Source: JAFNAG01 sp041501225 (GTDB taxonomy: Bacteria > Acidobacteriota > UBA6911). Taken from it: a stretch of DNA of 64,000 bases. The notes beneath the pieces are model-generated. The model made no database searches and was not told the origin of the DNA. It saw only the letters and a program-made list of their open reading frames with translations. The translations under genes were made by a program, and so were the position numbers. Below are positions 59,897 to 64,000 of this stretch, piece by piece (the stretch's first letter is position 1; every line of letters starts with the position of its first letter). The DNA lies in contig JBGQNR010000008.1 of assembly GCA_041501225.1 (NCBI GenBank), forward strand, positions 1-64,000, in the 5' to 3' direction.

Positions 59897-62800
59897 ATGC
59901 CCAAGCGTACCGACATCCACAGAATCCTCATCATCGGCTCGGGGCCGATCATCATCGGCCAGGCCTGTGAGTTCGATTATTCGGGAACCCAGGCCTGCAA
60001 GGCGCTGCGCGCGGAAGGATTCGAAGTTGTTTTGGTGAACTCGAATCCTGCCACCATCATGACCGATCCCGATCTGGCCGACCGGACCTACATCGAGCCG
60101 CTCACTTGCGAATCGGTTAGCGCAATAATCGCGCGCGAACGGCCTGATGCCTTGCTGCCGACGGTGGGCGGCCAGACCGCATTGAACCTGTCGGTCGCAC
60201 TGGCAAAGGCAGGGGTGTTGGCTGAGTATGGCGTGGAAATGATCGGCGCAAAACAACGCGCCGTCGAGATTGCCGAGGATCGCCAGCTATTCAAAGATGC
60301 CATGGCCGGGATCGGATTGCAGTCGGCGTTGTCGCGGGTTGTGAGCAGCCTGGACGAGGCGCGCGATTTTGTCTCCTTGATCAACCTGCCCGCCATCATA
60401 CGCCCCAGCTTCACGCTCGGAGGATTTGGCGGGGGCATCGCGGCCACCTGGGAGGAATTTGACCGGATCGTGAGCCGCGGCCTGGATGTATCGCCCGTCC
60501 ATGAGGTCCTGGTGGAACAGTCGCTCATTGGATGGAAAGAGTATGAGCTGGAAGTCATGAGGGATCTCAACGACAACGTGGTGATCATTTGCTCGATTGA
60601 GAATTTCGATCCCATGGGGATACACACCGGGGATTCGATTACCGTGGCTCCGGCCCAGACCCTTACCGACAAAGAGTATCAGCGCATGCGCGACGCCTCG
60701 CTCCGCATCATCCGCAAAGTGGGAGTGGAGACCGGCGGATCCAACATCCAGTTTGCCGTCAACCCAAGGACCGGCGCGTTGATTGTCATCGAGATGAACC
60801 CGAGGGTATCGCGCAGTTCCGCCCTGGCATCCAAAGCCACCGGGTTTCCGATCGCCAAGATCGCCGCCAAACTCGCCGTCGGTTTCACGCTTGACGAAAT
60901 TGCCAATGACATCACGAAAAAGACCCCGGCCTGCTTTGAGCCCAGCATCGACTACGTAGTGGTCAAGATCCCAAAATGGAACTTCGAGAAATTTGCCGGC
61001 GCGGATCCCACGCTCGGGACTCAGATGAAGTCCGTGGGAGAGGTGATGGCGATCGGCCGCACCTTCAAGGAAGCGCTGCTCAAGGGCGTGCGCTCGCTCG
61101 AGAAGGGGAATCTATCCCAGAAGCTTGACCCTGAAAACCTGCAACACAATCTGATGACGCCGGTCCCGGAACGGCTAGACTATCTGCTCTTCGCTCTCAT
61201 GAAGGGTTATTCGATCGAAGAACTGCACACGCTCACGCAGATCGATCCGTGGTTTCTGAACCAACTGAAAGAGATTGTGGAACTGCAGAAGCGCGTCCAG
61301 CAGCACACGCTCCAAACGCTCCCGCCGGAACTATTCAAAGCCTCCAAGCGATCGGGCTTATCGGACCAGATGATCGCCGGCCTTCTGCAGGCAGACGACG
61401 ACGCTCCCGTACCGCCGGAACTGGTCCGAAAGCGCAGGCATGAATTGGGCCTCCGACCCGTCTTCAAGCGCGTGGATACATGCGCGGCCGAGTTCGAATC
61501 TTTCACCCCGTACCTCTATTCGACGTATGAAGATGAATGTGAAGCTGCTCCGACTCGGAGAAAAAAGGTAGTGGTATTGGGCAGCGGGCCCAACCGGATC
61601 GGGCAGGGAATCGAGTTCGACTACTGCTGCTGCCATGCCTCGTTCGCCCTGAGGGAAATTGGCTACGAGACTATTATGGTCAACTGTAATCCCGAGACGG
61701 TCTCGACCGATTATGACACTTCCGACCGGCTGTATTTTGAGCCGCTCACCTTCGAAGATGTCATGGAGATCATGGAGGTCGAAAAACCCGATGGGGTTAT
61801 TGTTCAATACGGCGGTCAGACACCGCTTAATCTGGCTCTGAGGCTTCAGGCGGCTGGAGTGCCCATTCTGGGGACATCACCTGACAGTATCGACCTAGCA
61901 GAGGACCGGGAGCGCTTCGGACGACTCCTGAGGGAACTCGGCATTCCGCAGCCCCGCAACGGCACGGCCCGATCGCCGCAAGAGGCCTGCCTGGTGGCGG
62001 CTGAAATCGGCTACCCCATCCTCGTGCGGCCTTCCTATGTCCTCGGCGGCCGGGCGATGCAGATCGTGTATAACGAGGAATCCCTCTCCCGTTATATGAC
62101 GACTGCGGTGCAGGCCTCTCCGGAACATCCCGTGCTGATCGACGAATTTCTGGAAGATGCATTCGAGTATGATGTCGACGCTCTGTGCGACGGAGAGCGT
62201 GTGGTCATTGCGGGCGTCATGGAGCATGTCGAGGAGGCCGGGATCCACAGCGGTGACAGCACGTGCGTCTTGCCGCCCATCATGATCGAACCGGATCTTC
62301 TGGTGCGCATGAAAGACCTCACACGCCGGCTTGGGCTGACGCTGGGCGTGGTCGGTTTGATGAATATTCAGTTCGCGGTCAAAAACCGCGTGGTTTACGT
62401 GCTCGAGGTCAATCCGCGCGCCTCCCGGACGGTTCCCTATGTCAGCAAGTCGACCGGTGTCCCGCTCGCCAAAATTGCTGCGCGCCTGATGGTGGGAGAA
62501 AAACTGAAGGACCTGGCACTCGGGGACGAACTGCAGGTGCAACACTGCTTTGTAAAGTCGCCCGTCTTCCCATTTAATAACTTTCTCGGCGTCGACACGA
62601 TCCTGGGCCCGGAGATGAAGTCGACAGGCGAAGTGATGGGCGTGGCCGCAAGCTTTGGCGTTGCGTTCGCCAAGGCTCAGATCTCTGCCGGTTCGCCGCT
62701 GCCGCGCCGGGGCACGGTTTTTCTCAGCGTGAACGACAATGACAAGGAAACTCTGCTCCCCATCGCCCGGGAATTTGCGGCTCTCGGTTTCCGCCTGATT

Positions 62801-63103
62801 GCCACTGCCGGAACTCAGAAGTTCCTGCAGTCGCGCGGCCTGGAAACCGGCTTCGTTTTCAAGGCCGGCGAGGGAATCCCGAACGTGGTGGATGCCATCA
62901 AGAATCGCGAAGTCGATCTGGTCATCAATACGCCGCTCGGTTCCCAGTCGAGGTTCGATGAAAAGGCCATCCGGCGGACATCGACTCAGTATCTTGTTCC
63001 CTGCATTACTACCCTCTCCGGCGCCAGGGCGGCCGCAAATGCCATCCGCGCCATACAGGGAGAAGCCCTTACCGTGCGCAGTCTCCAGGAATACCACGCC
63101 TGA
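59897..63103 (+). CDS. carB: carbamoyl-phosphate synthase large subunit CarB
   Basis: Synthesises carbamoyl phosphate from bicarbonate, ATP and ammonia. The 1068 residues show two tandem ATP-grasp halves: the first begins ILIIGSGPIIIGQACEFDYS and has IIRPSFTLGGFGGGIAATW and VIEMNPRVSRSSALASKATG; the second begins VVVLGSGPNRIGQGIEFDYC with RPSYVLGGRAMQIVYNE and VLEVNPRASRTVPYVSKSTG. A C-terminal MGS-like allosteric domain ends the protein. Full length and intact. Confidence 0.97.
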   Translation: MPKRTDIHRILIIGSGPIIIGQACEFDYSGTQACKALRAEGFEVVLVNSNPATIMTDPDLADRTYIEPLTCESVSAIIARERPDALLPTVGGQTALNLSVALAKAGVLAEYGVEMIGAKQRAVEIAEDRQLFKDAMAGIGLQSALSRVVSSLDEARDFVSLINLPAIIRPSFTLGGFGGGIAATWEEFDRIVSRGLDVSPVHEVLVEQSLIGWKEYELEVMRDLNDNVVIICSIENFDPMGIHTGDSITVAPAQTLTDKEYQRMRDASLRIIRKVGVETGGSNIQFAVNPRTGALIVIEMNPRVSRSSALASKATGFPIAKIAAKLAVGFTLDEIANDITKKTPACFEPSIDYVVVKIPKWNFEKFAGADPTLGTQMKSVGEVMAIGRTFKEALLKGVRSLEKGNLSQKLDPENLQHNLMTPVPERLDYLLFALMKGYSIEELHTLTQIDPWFLNQLKEIVELQKRVQQHTLQTLPPELFKASKRSGLSDQMIAGLLQADDDAPVPPELVRKRRHELGLRPVFKRVDTCAAEFESFTPYLYSTYEDECEAAPTRRKKVVVLGSGPNRIGQGIEFDYCCCHASFALREIGYETIMVNCNPETVSTDYDTSDRLYFEPLTFEDVMEIMEVEKPDGVIVQYGGQTPLNLALRLQAAGVPILGTSPDSIDLAEDRERFGRLLRELGIPQPRNGTARSPQEACLVAAEIGYPILVRPSYVLGGRAMQIVYNEESLSRYMTTAVQASPEHPVLIDEFLEDAFEYDVDALCDGERVVIAGVMEHVEEAGIHSGDSTCVLPPIMIEPDLLVRMKDLTRRLGLTLGVVGLMNIQFAVKNRVVYVLEVNPRASRTVPYVSKSTGVPLAKIAARLMVGEKLKDLALGDELQVQHCFVKSPVFPFNNFLGVDTILGPEMKSTGEVMGVAASFGVAFAKAQISAGSPLPRRGTVFLSVNDNDKETLLPIAREFAALGFRLIATAGTQKFLQSRGLETGFVFKAGEGIPNVVDAIKNREVDLVINTPLGSQSRFDEKAIRRTSTQYLVPCITTLSGARAAANAIRAIQGEALTVRSLQEYHA

Positions 63104-63118
63104 GATAAGGAGGACGAC

Positions 63119-63619
63119 TTGGATTCAGTGAACGGCCAACTCGAGAACTCTTCCCCGGTGAACCAGGAAACGTCGGCAGCACGGCCTGGGATTACCCCGG
63201 CGATGATGCTCTATCTGAAGCAAACGAAACCCTGGGTGCGCTTCATCTCCGTTATGCTATTCATTGGGACCGTTCTGGTGTTTCTCCTTGGGCTGGTGTT
63301 GATATTGGGCGCGGGTTTGCTGTCCTCCCTTAGCAGGACTGTTTTTGGAGGCGCTCCGCTGGGGCTGCTCGGGTTTATATATGCGGCGATGGCGTGCCTT
63401 TACTTTTTTCCTGCGTTGTACCTCTGCCGGTATGCGAGCGGAATCCGGAATGCTATTACCAAGGACCAGGTGGGCGGGGTGGAGGAGGCCCTCAAAAATC
63501 AGCGGTCCTTCTGGCGTTTTCTAGGCATTATTTTGCTGATTGTTCTCATCCTTCAAATAGCTGCGATCCTGTTCTTCGTCTTTTTTGCCCTCAGGCTTGG
63601 GACACGCGCCGGCTTGTGA
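63119..63619 (+). CDS. membrane protein, DUF5362-like
   Basis: A 166-residue protein with about three to four membrane segments: near 40-65 (RFISVMLFIGTVLVFLLGLV), near 80-105 (LGLLGFIYAAMACLYFFPAL), and near 138-158. A charged stretch DQVGGVEEALKNQRSFWRF precedes the last helix, a pattern I associate with DUF5362 proteins. TTG start behind AAGGAGG. Function unknown; downstream of carB, perhaps co-transcribed. Confidence 0.7.
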   Translation: MDSVNGQLENSSPVNQETSAARPGITPAMMLYLKQTKPWVRFISVMLFIGTVLVFLLGLVLILGAGLLSSLSRTVFGGAPLGLLGFIYAAMACLYFFPALYLCRYASGIRNAITKDQVGGVEEALKNQRSFWRFLGIILLIVLILQIAAILFFVFFALRLGTRAGL

Positions 63620-63657
63620 TAAATCCCTCAACCTTTTGGTCAAAGGCCATCACTCTC

Positions 63658-64000
63658 TTATTTGAGATCCGCGTCTCCGGCCCGGGGTGTCTCGATGATT
63701 CCTTCTGCCGCTTCCTCTGAAGCCCAATCGGCTTCAGCAAGAGGCCGGGCCGCAGCCTTTTTCTCGCCAGGCATGCCGATGGCGGGGAAGAGGTCGAAGA
63801 CCTGATCCTGATCGACGAGATGGGCTCCTTCCGAATAGAGACGGATAAAGTGGGTGCAATATTTCCGCTGATCCCCGCCGATGCAGTGATCGACGCAAAA
63901 CAAGTCAGTGTCGGTACAATTGACACATTCACCCAATGAAACGCAGACCTTCGGAACCGTGATGTGGCAGGTATTGCAGATGGTGAAGAGGTTTTCACTC
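63658..64000 (-). CDS. Cys-rich, probable zinc-binding protein (partial at its 5' end)
   Basis: The minus-strand frame stays open to the window edge, so the start is missing. It reads CNTCHITVPKVC and CVNCTDTDLFCVDHC, a dense Cys pattern fit for zinc binding, followed by YCTHFIRLYSEGAHLVDQDQ and an Ala/Glu-rich tail ending at 63658. Family not recognised. The nearest other open frame on this strand lacks protein-like composition. Confidence 0.6.
   Translation of the reverse strand, partial: SENLFTICNTCHITVPKVCVSLGECVNCTDTDLFCVDHCIGGDQRKYCTHFIRLYSEGAHLVDQDQVFDLFPAIGMPGEKKAAARPLAEADWASEEAAEGIIETPRAGDADLK

Noticed and set aside
61895..63097. 400-codon open frame antisense to carB
   Set aside because: It mirrors carB codon structure with high His/Gln/Arg content; it is a shadow frame.
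1..64000. CRISPR arrays, tRNA/rRNA genes, transposases, phage genes
   Set aside because: None seen on reading; no regular spaced repeats, no cloverleaf with CCA end, no transposase motifs.

Overview
The window is almost entirely a flagellar super-locus from a Gram-negative (diderm) bacterium. P- and L-ring genes (flgI, flgH, flgA) show an outer membrane. A VWFA-related exported protein of the kind typical of Acidobacteriota, the flagellar gene order, and TTG/GTG starts behind strong Shine-Dalgarno sequences suggest an acidobacterium. The phylum is inferred from gene content, not from a marker gene.

Layout. 1-34016 (+): basal body, export apparatus, switch, hook, rod, ring and filament-junction genes, in the order flgBC-fliEFGHIJK, an unknown gene, flgDE, fliL-fliN-fliOPQR-flhB, flhA-flhF-flhG-fliA-fliM-fliY-like, an HDOD gene, a DUF2802-like gene, flgFGAHIJ, flgM, a small unknown gene, flgN-flgK-flgL. 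34337-35083 (+): fliW and csrA. 35095-36061 (-): remains of cheB and cheW. 36062-41769 (-): a flagellin glycosyltransferase-like gene (DUF115/Maf), a FliT-like gene, fliS, fliD, flaG and flagellin fliC. 42224-49765 (+): an unknown gene and a nonulosonic (pseudaminic/legionaminic-type) acid pathway. 49979-51870 (+): flbD-motA-motB. 51960-57666 (-): a GNAT acetyltransferase, an HD-GYP response regulator, a MinD-like ATPase, a VWFA protein and a radical SAM protein. 58181-63619 (+): lepB, carA, carB and a small membrane protein. A Cys-rich gene runs off the right edge.

Regulation can be read from the DNA. Five sigma-54-type sites (TGGCA-N6/7-TTGC-like, GG-N10-GC) precede flgB, the hook genes, fliL, flhA and flgF. 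Four sigma-28-type sites (TAAx-N16-xxCGATAx) precede flgM, flaG-fliD-fliS, fliC and flbD-motAB. FliA and its anti-sigma factor FlgM are both encoded here, so early structural genes appear to be sigma-54 dependent and filament, cap and motor genes sigma-28 dependent. The fliC leader carries two hairpins with ANGGAN hexaloops, one holding the ribosome-binding site. This is the layout expected for CsrA repression, and csrA and its antagonist fliW lie 6-7 kb away.

Most notable observations: (1) the CsrA-type double hairpin on fliC; (2) a cheW-cheB graveyard between csrA and the glycosyltransferase gene, with in-frame stops and deletions; (3) a structured leader with mutually exclusive hairpins in front of the hook genes; (4) a FlgJ whose second domain is an M23 peptidase; (5) several conserved-looking unknown genes inside flagellar operons. 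All assignments come from reading the sequence and family knowledge; no database search was run.
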